Of a DNA stretch of 14,834 bases, positions 1 to 10,926 are shown piece by piece. A model generated the notes under the pieces. It saw only the letters and a program-made list of their open reading frames with translations. It was not told the DNA's origin and did not search any database. A program made the translations under genes and the position numbers. This DNA is from Funneliformis mosseae. Its lineage: Eukaryota > Glomeromycota > Glomeromycetes > Glomerales > Glomeraceae. Numbering within the stretch: position 1 is the stretch's first letter; each line of letters opens with the position of its first letter. The stretch spans positions 1 to 14,834 of the forward strand of contig CAJVPP010002447.1 of NCBI GenBank assembly GCA_910592005.1. Reading direction: 5' to 3'.

Positions 1-3000
1 TCACGTAAAAAGACAATTTCATATCGTTTCTCTAAAGAAAGTTCCATTTTTTAAGCGAAAGTTTGATGATCATCTAATTTTTTTTTGTATCATTGACACT
101 TATAAATTTACAAGTGATCATGTATTGTGTTGCATTATATTTCTGGAAAATTTAAGGGGTAGTTATATAATAATTTTAGATGATCTCGGGCAGTCAGATA
201 CTTATGACCGCTACTGTATATTATCAAAGATATTGATATAACACTCAAGCTTAAGGACAGTTTAAAAATATTTAAGCTAGCTTGATGTGACATAGAGTAT
301 GTATCAGAGGATGACAAAAATATTGCATGATCGAAAATGAGTTATTGAGTAAATTTTCATTAATAACTGAATCATATTTTATTAGAAACATTTTGGAAAT
401 CTATTGCTTTAATGAAATATTTTTATTATTGTTTAATTTTTTATGTTGCAATTCTTAAAATCGAATTTTAAAAACTCTTTATTTTTTAACATTGCACATT
501 ATATTTTTATTAAAAGGCTAAAATGTTATTATTACAGAAAAAAATTAGGTCCAGCGACTCAGAAATTATAAATTATATAAGATGTCATTGACTGACCTTA
601 TGTAGATACTTACAGCTTATTAATTAGTAAAATATATAAAAGCTAAAAGCTGATTCTTTAGCGAGAATATATAAAGTGCGAAGAATTGAAAAGTAAAGTT
701 TTTTTCAAAATTAGATTTTACACTACACATTACTCTAAACTAAACAATGAATAAAATATTTCATTAAGTAACAGTTAGCTAATATGTTATTAAAAAAATA
801 TAGCTCAGTTACTTATTAAAAATTTACAAACTTGTCTAATTCTTGACCATGCAATACTTTTGTCACCCTCCCAGTATATTATCATGTAAATTTTATCACC
901 ATAGAAAAAGAAGTCTTATTTACTATAAATTTGGTATTTCTGATTTTAGTAATTATTTATGATAAAATATCAAAGCAATAATAAAGTTCTGCAATGTGAA
1001 AAAAAGTGAATATTATGTGATATAAAAAATTACAGTGTCCTTTCTGCATTAAAGATTTTGTCGCAGATATTTATAAGGATATTGTATCATATATCGAATA
1101 AGAAAAATAAAGTATTATGAAGAGTTACCACTAGTGCTTTAAAGATAAGAATAAAGACCACAAATTCAAGGATGACATACATAACATTATAACTAAGGGG
1201 AACTGGCATTGAGATTTTAATAAAACTTATAAACAAGATTTCCAGATTTTCAAACTAAAAAATATTATATCTTTTTTCTTTTTTGGAATTATTGTAATAA
1301 TAAGCAATAATAATTTTTATCATCACAATAGACATTAAAATGTAATTTTTGATAATATTGTTTCAGTTCAAAGTAAAACAATCATATTTCCTATTTAGAT
1401 TTTTTTCAAGAATAAAGTTAACTTAAAAAAGTTTTTTTTATAATTTTATTATCATTTAGAATGAGTATTTAATATATTAAATTTTCCTTAAATAAATTTG
1501 TATAAACAAATTTTTTTAACATACTTTGATAAAGTGAATTTCCTTTCTTTCTATAATAAAAAAATAAAATTCAAACCTTAATTTGAACAAGTTGATAATC
1601 TAAGATTTATTTAGCAATAAAATCTATGGAATAAATACTTACTCTTCATGAATTATTGTGATTTTGATTTCATTTTAACTTTTTATAAATTTCACTCTGA
1701 AGACTCTGAAGAATAATGTATTTTTTTTATGATTCGATTTTTTATGTCAAATGAATCTATGTTGCAATAGTGGTATAAAATGATTCAAATATTTTTATTA
1801 TAATTTAAATGGTAGTAAAAATTCATTTATTTATTAAATCATATTATAATTCTTTAATAATTAATATTAAACATCATTTTTAAAATAAAAATTTTAATGA
1901 TTGATAATATAGATTTATTCTATTATATTTTAATATATATAGTTAACTCTCTTTATAGTTACACTTTATATAATATACTCTTTTATAAGTATACTATATT
2001 TTGGTTCTGAATTTTTTTAAACATAAAAATCTTCTTTATAATCATATTATTACACTAATTATTAGACTGATGATATTAGTTAATTTAATAAATTTTCCTT
2101 TTATATAGTTACATTATTATATAATAAGATATAGATAATATGGGATTTTGCAATAGAAAAAAGGAAAATAGTTAGAAAAAAAATGAGTTAATGTTAAATC
2201 TAAATATATCTTGACCTAAAAATCATATTTGATATATTGAAATAAAATTGATTTTTTCTAATAGCTTTCCTTTTTTTTATTGTAAAAGTCTTATATAACT
2301 AAAAAATATTATATATATTTATATTTTCAATTAATAAAGAAAATAATGTATACTTTTTATCTTATTTTGGGTTGATAATTTTATATCAATCTATTTTAAT
2401 AGAAAAATCCTTTAATTTTTTAAATTTTTGAAAAACTAAATATTATAACAAAAATATACCTTTTTAATTTAAATTTAATAAATATAAAGAACTTATATTT
2501 TTATTAATATTAGTATAAAAAAGAAATATATAAATATATATTAGCTAATTCTCATATAAAATAATATATTATTGCTAAGATTGCTAGACAAAATTTAGAG
2601 GTTTTGCAAGTTATTTAAATGAAAAAAGGTAAAATTTAGTGAAATTATATTAGAATCTTATTAAAACTGTGAAATTCTAAAAAGGTAAAACTATATAAAA
2701 GCTTATACAAATGTAAAACTATATCAAAATCTTAGTAAAAGATTAGCAAAACTATAGTTTAGATATTTTTTCAAATTTAAAATAAGTTTAGACAGCAATT
2801 TTAATTATTACATTATATATTTTAATGAAAAATATAGATAAGAATGTGAAAAATAAGTAATTATTTTTCAAATTTACAAAATTTATATAAATTTAATATC
2901 ATTTTATCTAATTTTCTGAACTTGATGAAATATTACAATTTGAATATCTTAGTAGTTACAGCTAGATTTTCTTTAACTAATTTAATTTTATAGTAAAAAG

Positions 3001-3333
3001 AAATAGAATTTACATAAATGTTAAGTGTTAGAGAAAATCAATTAAAATTTACTAATAAATAAATATAAAGATTTAAAAAAAAATGGATTTCAAAATATAA
3101 ATTTTCTGATAAAGTAAATAGTACTCATCTTACTACCCTTTTAGAAAAAAATTACATTTATATTATTATATATAAAAAAATATTTATAATACTAATAAAA
3201 TTAATTTTTTTTTTAGATAAAGTTAAAAAAGTAAAATTTATTTTATAATAAGATTTAAATAAAAAATTTTATTAGTTATAAATTTTTTTAAATAAATTTT
3301 ATTTAATTAATTTTATAAAAAAAGATTCAAATA
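1..3333. other. AT-rich gene-free region
   Basis: I see no supportable gene here. Stops are dense in all frames and the sequence is dominated by A/T runs, most extreme at about 1800-3330. The short open frame on the minus strand at 135-317 has no coding character and no family resemblance. No tRNA-like or rRNA-like sequence was recognised. The region is best read as intergenic or heterochromatin-like DNA of an AT-rich fungal genome. Confidence 0.6.
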
Positions 3334-3527
3334 TAGAGTTCTAGATGAGTCGAGTTAATTCACAAGTCAGATAAGCTGAGTTGAGTTTAAATCAAAATTG
3401 AGTTTATATTTTTTGACTCGATGATTTGTGAGTCAAGCCAAATTTAAGTTGAGTTAAATATTTAACTTGACTTAATTTAAACTTGACTTGATTTGAGTTG
3501 ACTCGAGTTGACTTAAATGATAAAAAA

Positions 3528-3559
3528 ATCATTCAAGAAGAACAATGACAAATCATTCG
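3528..3559 (+). repeat. 32-nt direct repeat, copy 1
   Basis: This segment begins ATCATTCAAGAAG and ends CAAATCATTCG. It matches copy 2 at 3577-3608 at 27 of 32 positions with no gap. It lies in the loop of the inverted-repeat element. Confidence 0.7.
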
Positions 3560-3576
3560 ATTTGAATGAATTTTTT

Positions 3577-3608
3577 ATCATTCAATAAGAATGATAACAA
3601 ATCGTTCG
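3577..3608 (+). repeat. 32-nt direct repeat, copy 2
   Basis: This segment begins ATCATTCAATAAG and ends CAAATCGTTCG. It is the partner of 3528-3559, 17 nt away. Four of the five differences are transitions. Confidence 0.7.
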
Positions 3609-3982
3609 CTCTCCCCTCTCTGATCTTTTCATTTTTTTTTATTATTTTTTTCAAAATTGAATTGAGTTAAAATTGAGTCGAGTCAAATTGAGTTGAGTTT
3701 AAAATTTATATAACTCGAATCAAATCAAATTGAAAGATTTTATAAAATAAATTTGACTCAACTTGACTCAAAAAAAATAAATCAAATAGAGTTGGTCTTT
3801 AAACTTAACTTAACTCGACTTGACTCATTTGGAACTCTAGCTTTGAGTAATATACATTAAAAGATGATATTAGTATACCAGTCATTGTTACTATAGGTAA
3901 CTAATAAAAAAATTTGAGAATTTTACACATTCAGAAATTTTATAAGAATATAGTTATACGAATCAATATCATGAGATATTTG

Positions 3983-4411
3983 CTAGTAAACTGTGATATG
4001 ATCAAAAATACACATGATACCCATCTATTGATCAGTAAGAAAAATCATTTTGGTAGGGATACTCTGACGCTGAAGAAATTTTGCCAAATTGATACATATC
4101 ATGTCTTTCGTGATATAGATAGTATATTTTTTATTAATATGTTTTACAATTGCTTATCTTTCAATTTCACAATTCTGATCTTTATATTGTTTCAATAAAT
4201 CAGTCTTATCAGAACCATCTATTTCAGATTGTATGCTTGCATAATGTAATATTAGTATGTTAATATTTAAAAATAAAAAATCATATGATTTCAGTAACCT
4301 CAGATTGATCAAATTTTGCCAAGAAATTTTATTAAAATAGTCCACTTTTTTTATCTTAACCTTTGATATAGAAAAAAATAAAATACATAATATTTGGAAC
4401 ATAATCCACAA
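3983..4411 (-). pseudogene. possible decayed coding stretch, unknown family
   Basis: One minus-strand frame runs from about 4411 to 3983, interrupted by TAA at 4154-4156 and TAG at 4025-4027 and closed by TAG at 3983-3985. Between the stops it keeps mixed charged and hydrophobic composition, for example KYTIYITKDMICINLAKF and QRQSIPTKMIFLTDQ, rather than the Lys/Asn/Ile/Phe mix of random AT-rich DNA. I do not recognise it. An overlapping plus-strand frame at 3914-4198 (94 codons) is open but looks less protein-like. Either may be chance in this composition. Confidence 0.2.
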
Positions 4412-5084
4412 TTTTTTACTATGCTAAAATAATATACTAAAATACAAGTTGTAGGATTTTGGTATATAATAAAAATACAAAAAAAAATCAACTATCAGGA
4501 TACTTTATTGAAACAGTAATACAAACAACAATTAGATTATTTTTTTTCAAATTTTATAAACTTTCTTTTTTTCATTTTTGGTGGTGATATGATCTTAATG
4601 AAGAAGATACTGTAAAGCTATTTTCTGTATTACTACTTAAACTAGTTAGAAACGCATAATACAGAAGAGATATATTGATATGCAAGATATTCTATAATTA
4701 TAAGTATGTGTTAATTTTAAGCAAGTAAAATATAAGAATTGCATTTTACATACCCATATTATCAATAAAGTTTCAACAAATTACTGTATTCTTATCTGTT
4801 GGCTATATCAGAATTTCAACTATATCACAAATTATAGAAACGATGTATTTTATCTATATCTCAAATGAGGATATTTAGATGCATCTCAGTTCTGACAATT
4901 TAAATTCCAATAATATCAAAATCATCTTTGTTGAGCTTACATCCTTTATGAGCCCTATACATTCTATCGTTCATCTCTCTTCAAGTTTTTACTCTATTAT
5001 TTTCCTTTTTTTATTCATTATAAATAATACAGGAACTTTTACCATAAATTAATTTATATAACCTATTATTACAACTAGTGATAA
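4412..5084. other. AT-rich region, nothing recognised
   Basis: No coding frame, RNA gene or clear repeat was seen. Confidence 0.5.
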
Positions 5085-5112
5085 ACATAATATCTGATCA
5101 TTTTTTAACTTC

Positions 5113-5189
5113 TCTTTGATTTTTGCTAGCTATACTTTAATGCTCAGCTGTGAAAATATATCAGATTTTCTAATTAGAAGATCTTTTAA
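5113..5189. repeat. dispersed repeat, left copy
   Basis: These 77 nt are identical to 14758-14834, the last bases of the window, at an offset of 9645. Weaker similarity extends to the left (both copies have CATAAT followed shortly by TCTGATCA upstream), so homology probably starts near 5085 and 14735. The repeat contains GCTAGCTATACTTTAATGCT and CAGCTGTGAAAATATATCAG. It has no terminal inverted repeat inside the window, and its right boundary cannot be placed because the second copy is cut by the window edge. A short plus-strand frame at 5116-5304 crosses it and is not treated as a gene. Confidence 0.9.
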
Positions 5190-7467
5190 TAATACTCGAA
5201 TCATCAGAATTATTATATCGATCATATATATCCTTTTACTTTATGACTTAACCAGCTTTGAACCGAAGGTGGGATTTTCCAAATATCTTTTTTATAAAGA
5301 ATAATGTTAAACGTAATTTTAAACAGAAATTTTAAGAAATAGCAAATATGATTATTAAGACTCTTATTACTGAAATATTCACAAGATATCAAGTATACCT
5401 AATGTAACTTTTGCTAATTTTTTGTTAGATTTTTTTCAACTTTTATCATGTAAAAGTCTATTATTTGAAACATTTATAATACTGTCTATGAAATTTAAAA
5501 TGAAGGAATCACAATTATTTTTGACAAGATCTGAAGTAATTATTTTCATATGCTCTGTCAGATCTTATGAGATCATAATATTAATATAATACTCTTTGCC
5601 AAAAGTGGACTATAGCAATACAAAACACTACTAAATTACTTACTATAAAAAAGTTATATGCATCTACTTTCAAAGTTCTTATCATTTCTGAATCTGCATA
5701 AATTACTTGACTAGCAAGTGAACGTATCATGATAAGTCTGAAGCACTTTTCTTCTTTAAATATTTATAGAAGTGGTAGGTATATGAAGTTTTACTATTTT
5801 TAAGATTGGTTTTCAATACACACAAATTTGTTTCAATTTCGTTCTTAGTAAGCAGTTTTTCTAGTTTTGAATATTTGATACTCTAAAGACTATTTATACC
5901 TTCGTATACATTATTAAACTAGTACAAAAGTCTTATATTAGTACTAATGTAGTTAATCTTTTGATATTAAAATCATATGCGCACATTTATCAACATATTC
6001 CAAGTAAATCATAAACTATATGTAACTTGCATACAATTGACAATGTACATGAATGCTATTTTTTCCTCCATAAACTATAACTAAAATTTACCCCATGTGT
6101 TTAAGAAATTAATGTATCTGATTAAACCTGTGCCTATATAGCTATGGGTACTCATTTAATATGATTATAAAAATATTATTTAGTATAATCATCATTTGAG
6201 ATGATAAATCTGAAAAATAATAGTAATAATCACTAACCTTCAAGGGAATATCAACGAGTTTTAGATATTTTTGAAGTCTGATTGTAATTCTTTTTTACTA
6301 CTATAATTATTTGATGAATTATTTCTCTTAACTTATCTTTTAGATATCACATATCATCTTCTATTAGTTAAAAAATAATAGAAAATACAGTAATATGATC
6401 CAAGATAAATCAAATAAAAAATTATAAATATTTTCATATAATGCGAAAGAAAACATAATGATGAAAAATATAGTGTTAGAATTTTACTGAAAAAATAATA
6501 AGCGACAAATAACTTGAATTACATACACTTGCCTTTTAAATCTCTAGTGATTTCTCCATTCATATCCTCTCTAACTCACATTCATATTGGAAAAAAGAGA
6601 TAGGAGAATTATGCAAGACACTTTACGTTAAAATTTTATGTTTAAAAATAAGGATATGTAGAATATGCATTAAAGATCTCACTTTTAAAATGGCATTAGA
6701 AGACAATGCATATGGAGGCTAAGCTATTAAAATTACCTTATAGGACATTATTATATTAATTTATTAGAAAATTCAATTTTTAAAAGGAAAATTATTTTTT
6801 ATATTTATTTTTTAAAAAAAATATATATATATTTGCTATGATATTCATTATTAAATACCTCTCATTTAATCACACATTCAAATAATGGTTAAGTTAAAAA
6901 TTTTGAATTTTATAAGGGTCTGAAACTTTTTTTACTTTTAAATAATAATTTTGATCATTTTTAAATTCTAATTTTAGATTTTTCAACTGATATTACACAA
7001 AAATTAAGAAATTTTTGATAGTCTTATTGCTTGCTTTTGTTAACAAGATAATCAATTATAAAAATTTAACTGAATAAAGTTCATAGATCATATAATAATA
7101 TGAATCAAAAAGCTCAATTTTGGTTAGTGGAGTCCCGTAAGGTGATTTAATAATTTTGCTCCTATATATGAACTTTTTATGCTTATCTTACTGCTTACTA
7201 CTAAAATCTAGCAATGTTATATAAATATATTCTACTCAGAATCAGTAATATTAGAGAGCCTATCCCTCTGAAGCAAAATATATATCAGTAAATGCTCGCT
7301 TCTTCAAAAAATATTTTTTTAGAATAAAGAAACCAATTCATCATACAAATCGATAGATTATAAACTCATATAAGTAGTTACACAGAATTATAGATGATTT
7401 GTGATGTATCACCTATTACATTATATATACTTTAATGAGGATCAGAAACACATTTTATTTATGTTGC
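5190..7467. other. AT-rich region, nothing recognised
   Basis: No supportable gene. It includes a short (TA)n microsatellite at about 6820-6832. Weakly protein-like short frames occur but none is long or recognisable. Confidence 0.5.
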
Positions 7468-7758
7468 TCACTGTTCTCTTACATACATTATGACTGAACG
7501 GTATATTATTTTATTAATACAATAATATTCAGAATTCTGTAGCTATTTTAATATGTCAAGCCAATATGTATCTCTAATAACTATATAGCCTTGCTGATAT
7601 AATAATTTCTTAATAAGTATGAATGTTACAAAAGATAATTGTTGTTATAATTGGACTCTCTTCTTATACATCCAATCATTTCTTACTGGATAACAATGTC
7701 TCTTATCCTCATAACAAATATATCCTGATTGTTCTGATTTATTTTTATACCTAAAAAC
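7468..7758 (-). pseudogene. possible decayed coding stretch, unknown family
   Basis: A single minus-strand frame of about 96 codons is broken only by TAA at 7645-7647 and TAG at 7543-7545 and ends in TGA at 7468-7470. It retains protein-like segments with Trp, Cys, Arg and Asp, for example YEDKRHCYPVRNDWMYKK and QQGYIVIRDTYWLDILK, unusual for random sequence this AT-rich. Both internal stops lie beside or near CAA/CAG codons and could be lost glutamines. I cannot name a family, and chance remains a real possibility. Confidence 0.25.
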
Positions 7759-9073
7759 TTTATATTATTAGGAGTATCATTATTTCTCACCATCTTTTAA
7801 ACCTGTTTTACCAAAGATTTGGGTCTTTTCTTGTAATTCCTATAATCTTGCTGAATAACTGTTGCATAGAAATTTTCAAAGCTATAATTATAATAGTATT
7901 TAGGAATCAAGAATCCTCAAGATCACTTCATTGATCTTCTTGAAAAAAATTTTATTATACAGTATATTAGAGAATCTAACTCAAAATAGATAAATCAGAT
8001 TTTTTTATCCTGCAGATGGTACATTTTACAATTATACTAGGCTATAATGCATGCAAATTATATAGTGTAAAAAAATATAAGTTATGAATATAATTAAGAT
8101 ATTATTTAGTTAAAAGTAATAATCTATAATTAAAACATTACTCAGAATTAGTCAGTTAAAACAGTTAAACAATCATGATTTCTACTTCATCTTCAATTTT
8201 ATTGTGATATCTTTTAGTTAATTAAGATGTTTTGTGAATAATAATAAGTTATTTTGTTTCGTATATAGAGATAAGATAAATAGTATGTTTGGAATTGACG
8301 AGTGTGACTTAAAGCTTATTGTTTAATCTTTAAACGTCTAAGATCACTTAAAGGATCAGAACATTCTTAGTCCTAATATCCCTGCATCATATTCTTAGCT
8401 TCAATTAATTCAATGAATCTATGTTATCCATGGTGATATGATTTGGTTGGCTTTATTTCATTAACTTGAAATAGTTTTCAGCAATGAAAGCAGATTGCTA
8501 TATTATTTTTATGAATTTTAGAACGATAATAAGAATGATATGATTTGTCAAATTTGCCTTTACCAAATTCTGCAAATAAGCAAAAACTAAGGTTTATGCT
8601 ATTTTCATTTCATGATAATAAATATTAGAGTATTTTTAACTTGTAATTCTCATTGCACTGGAGACACACCCTTTCTCATTATTGATAATTTGTCATAGAT
8701 TTTTTCATTAGCAAGAAATTTTTGAAATTTATGCTATCATAGTAATTTTCGAGATATGTTCTATAATATTTCATATTATATTCAGGATAGTTACTAATAG
8801 GCTTAAGAAACTATCATTCTTTTTTATCAATAATCATATTAATGTTAGTATGTCAAAGTAACAACTGTCATATTTAGCAAAATATACTGATTTTATTGAT
8901 TTATAGTATTTTTAGCAAATTCTAGCTATTCTTGAGTAACATATACTATAGAATATCATCATTCAAATTTATACAAATTTACTGATTAGCAATTAGATAA
9001 TTTGTAGCTGATTTGTGAAACTACATGTTAGTAAATAAAAATTATTTTTTATTTTTGATCATCACTGTATTAT
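7759..9073. other. AT-rich region, nothing firm
   Basis: No intact gene. A roughly 42-codon open stretch on the minus strand near 8680-8810 (PISNYPEYNMKYYRTYLENY) is the most protein-like part but is too short to support. Confidence 0.45.
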
Positions 9074-9120
9074 GATACACCTGGCTCCTTTTCAGCACCT
9101 TATCAGTTTCTGACGCTCTT
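9074..9120. repeat. short direct repeat, copy 1
   Basis: The sequence reads GATACACCTGGCTCC, a 14-nt spacer, then ATCAGTTTCTGACGCTCTT. It shares the order CACC-TGGCTTCC and TCAGTTTCTGAC with copy 2 at 9193-9230, which lacks about 8-10 nt between the blocks. Confidence 0.5.
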
Positions 9121-9192
9121 AGTTTATAGATATCTCGTAATTAACAGGGATTAGCCAAAGGCGTTATATTTGATGTATAATATAAAAATTTG

Positions 9193-9230
9193 TATCACCC
9201 TGGCTTCCAGTCAGTTTCTGACACTTCTTC
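9193..9230. repeat. short direct repeat, copy 2
   Basis: The sequence reads TATCACCCTGGCTTCC followed by AGTCAGTTTCTGACACTTCT. It is the partner of 9074-9120, about 110 nt to the right, and may be the remnant of a duplicated transposon end. Confidence 0.5.
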
Positions 9231-9736
9231 GTAACCTTTCTGCAACTCAAATCATAAGAAAAGTTATAGATTGACTTACAAGCCAATCAGATTTCAGATT
9301 TTTTCTTTAGCTGAATAGCCTAAAAATTATTACGAATAAAATGCACATGTTCGAGATGATCAGCTAATTTAATCATATAGATTCTTATTTAAAATCTTAT
9401 TGGAAGAAATGTGACATTAATATCACAGCTAAACCAATAATATCTAGCAAAGATTTAGAACAGAGTTATTTATGCCGATTAATATGGTAGAATGAAAACT
9501 GGAAACTTTATGATTTTAGCTCTGAGAGCCGTAACATTAATGTCATACTACTTTACAAATAAAAAATCAAAAATGGTCATAGCTCTCTTGAAAGAAGTCA
9601 TTATCAAGGGTTATACAAATACATATAGCAGTATATACTATTTATTCATTTAATCTAGCAATAACAAAATCGATATCATTTGAGAATAGATTTAAGATTG
9701 TAGTAGTATTAAAAGACTTTATCTATTCTATCACTT
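9231..9736. other. intergenic region, nothing recognised
   Basis: No gene, RNA or repeat beyond the short direct repeats to its left could be supported. Confidence 0.4.
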
Positions 9737-10027
9737 TTATACCACCAATGTTACTAAAAATTCTGAAAACTCCTCTCTTGTACCTTTGGCACTGCGGGAG
9801 ATAAAATATCTCCTTTTTTTATCTGATAGCTTATCTAATAGGTTTTCTCTTTTCAAATTAATATGATTACGTGCTTTTTTTCCTGAACTCAGTTCAGGAA
9901 GTTTGTTAATATATGCAAAAAATAAATACAAAGGTTCAGGACTTTGCCTGTAGTACATAACGTTTCTATGATATGTTTGCAGGCTATTATTATACACGCT
10001 TATTTTTTTGAACGATATTCCTCTATT
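9737..10027 (-). CDS. hypothetical protein fragment, basic
   Basis: The frame is open from just after a TAG at 10028-10030 to TAA at 9737-9739, about 96 codons. It has no ATG near its 5' end; the first in-frame ATG is at 9958, so it is either an exon or a gene remnant. The product is basic, with a Lys/Arg-rich middle (KLSDKKRRYFISRSAKG) and a hydrophobic end. It starts where the upstream relic at 10023-10341 ends, in another frame. A possible 5' exon join (GTATGT donor at about 10069, TAG acceptor at 10031) would need an intron of only about 40 nt, which is doubtful. A 21-nt palindrome lies inside it. No family recognised. Confidence 0.35.
   Translation of the reverse strand, partial: NRGISFKKISVYNNSLQTYHRNVMYYRQSPEPLYLFFAYINKLPELSSGKKARNHINLKRENLLDKLSDKKRRYFISRSAKGTREEFSEFLVTLVV
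9880..9900. repeat. perfect 21-nt palindrome
   Basis: TTCCTGAACT at 9880-9889 and AGTTCAGGAA at 9891-9900 are perfect inverted repeats around a single C. It lies within the hypothetical frame and could form a 10-bp stem or a dimeric protein-binding site. Confidence 0.8.
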
Positions 10028-10341
10028 CTAGCCTTTTCTTTGAGGGAGAATCATCTTCCGCACATACCCTATCCTTTAATAAACCCATTACTACGCCCAA
10101 CACGTTCTCACGCTATTACGTAACGTTTGATATTCTACAGATTCTTTCTTTGGAAAATTCGATGCTTAATGGTAATTTACTGCCTTATGAAATTACCCTC
10201 CAGAGTATACAACAGGAAGTGCCAGTCCTGAGCTGTAATTACAATACTATACAATTAAGGCCCCTCAACCTTTTGCTCCTTAACGAAGTCCACAGGTGTA
10301 ATATATTTTTTAAAAATAACTGTTACGTCATTACGTGACTT
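10023..10341 (-). pseudogene. relic of an uncharacterised gene family (WHFLLYT / GLLKDRV)
   Basis: Reading the minus strand from a TTAG splice-acceptor-like site (10342-10345), the sequence encodes a protein-like run containing YITPVDFVKEQKVEGP. A TAA stop (10255-10257) follows, then SIVITAQDWHFLLYTLEGN. Near 10182 the frame shifts and continues with SKLPLSIEFSKERI, TAA-TAG (10113-10118), then ENVLGVVMGLLKDRV and AEDDSPSKKRLE, ending at TAG (10023-10025). From memory this order (Trp-His-Phe strand, then GLLKDR and a basic tail such as SKKR) resembles the C-terminal part of a large uncharacterised family in arbuscular-mycorrhizal fungi; I cannot confirm that here. All stop codons could be lost Gln codons. 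The open plus-strand frame across it (10012-10338) is taken as its antisense shadow. Confidence 0.55.
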
Positions 10342-10466
10342 CTAACAAATATATCGATACTTTATTAGTTATGAAATAAAAAAATTACTGATACCAAAAT
10401 ATAATATTTGCGAATATATCACTGTTCTATGAATTGAATCCTATCATTAGGAAGTTGCTGACAAAA

Positions 10467-10586
10467 ATGCTCCATTGTTATATTGTAGAATTTGATAATG
10501 AATTGATGACACTACTCCAGGAATTGCCGGAAAAATTAAGCAAATGTGGGATAATAAAGTTCGTTAGGACGGATATTTTCAAATAA
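10467..10586 (+). CDS. short hypothetical frame, strand uncertain
   Basis: A plus-strand frame is open from about 10395 to TAA at 10584-10586, with its first ATG at 10467 (39 codons: MLHCYIVEFDNELMTL onward). Composition is protein-like. The opposite strand is also protein-like, reading NITMEHFCQQLPNDRIQFIE with two stops upstream that could be lost glutamines. Since every better-supported unit nearby is on the minus strand, this may be the antisense of another minus-strand relic. No family recognised. Confidence 0.2.
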   Translation: MLHCYIVEFDNELMTLLQELPEKLSKCGIIKFVRTDIFK

Positions 10587-10926
10587 CGATAAATAACCAC
10601 CTTTCCTTCCTTTCCTTAATCATAGGCTGGAAGAATAATATATTACTAGCATTAACTCTACTCGAATTAGATTAAATCTAATCTACAATAATGTTGTTCC
10701 CGAGATATATGGGTCATTTATGAAAAAATTTCTTAGGGGAGAAAAATAGGAAAAGCGCTTCTCTAATCCGAATACTTCGGACAGACGGAATTAACCTTAC
10801 GTTTAAGGTGATAATACATTTTGAAGAAAGTATTGCTTTCAAGAAAAAATACTTCTGAGAAACAATAAAATTTAAAAGAATTGTACTGCAGTTGTACGCC
10901 TATTACAAAATATTATATATAATGAC
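10587..10926. other. NYN gene 3' flank with three small hairpins
   Basis: There is no gene here. Three inverted repeats cluster within 90 nt: TCCGAA/TTCGGA (10767-10781, 3-nt loop), ACCTTA/TAAGGT (10794-10809, 4-nt loop) and AAGTATT/AATACTT (10828-10854), the last alternative to GAAAG/CTTTC (10826-10840). A pyrimidine-rich tract lies at 10601-10618. No clear AATAAA on the minus strand was seen just after the NYN stop. Confidence 0.5.

Larger units (their letters stand above)
3336..3837. mobile_element. TA-flanked inverted-repeat element (MITE-like)
   Basis: The outer ends are inverted: GAGTTC at 3336-3341 and GAACTC at 3832-3837, each bordered by TA, as expected for a Tc1/mariner-type target site. 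Just inside, the left end reads ATGAGTCGAGTT and the reverse complement of the right end reads ATGAGTCAAGTCGAGTT, so the ends match imperfectly for about 20-30 nt. Both arms (about 3336-3515 and 3659-3837) are made of degenerate TTGAGT/ACTCAA words with TTGACTCGA-type cores and could fold into a long imperfect hairpin. The middle (about 3520-3650) is non-palindromic and holds a direct repeat. There is no open reading frame, so it would be a non-autonomous element. The class assignment rests only on the TA borders and end symmetry; a tandemly expanded satellite is the alternative. Confidence 0.6.

Noticed and set aside
3340..3835. CRISPR-like or tandem array
   Set aside because: The TTGAGT words are degenerate, unevenly spaced and in both orientations, with no regular spacers. 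The inverted ends fit an inverted-repeat element instead.
3914..4198. 94-codon plus-strand open frame
   Set aside because: It is composed mostly of residues expected from AT-rich DNA, has no family resemblance or splice context, and overlaps a somewhat more protein-like minus-strand frame. It is not listed as a gene.
5116..5304. 62-codon plus-strand frame with TTG start
   Set aside because: It is driven by the dispersed repeat and continues into Ile/Leu-rich AT sequence, with no coding signal.
6818..6833. (TA)n microsatellite
   Set aside because: It is short and unremarkable in this composition, so it is mentioned only in the regional note.
10012..10338. 109-codon plus-strand open frame (ATG at 10162)
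   Set aside because: The opposite strand carries recognisable, ordered family-like motifs despite stops, so this is most likely the antisense shadow of that relic.
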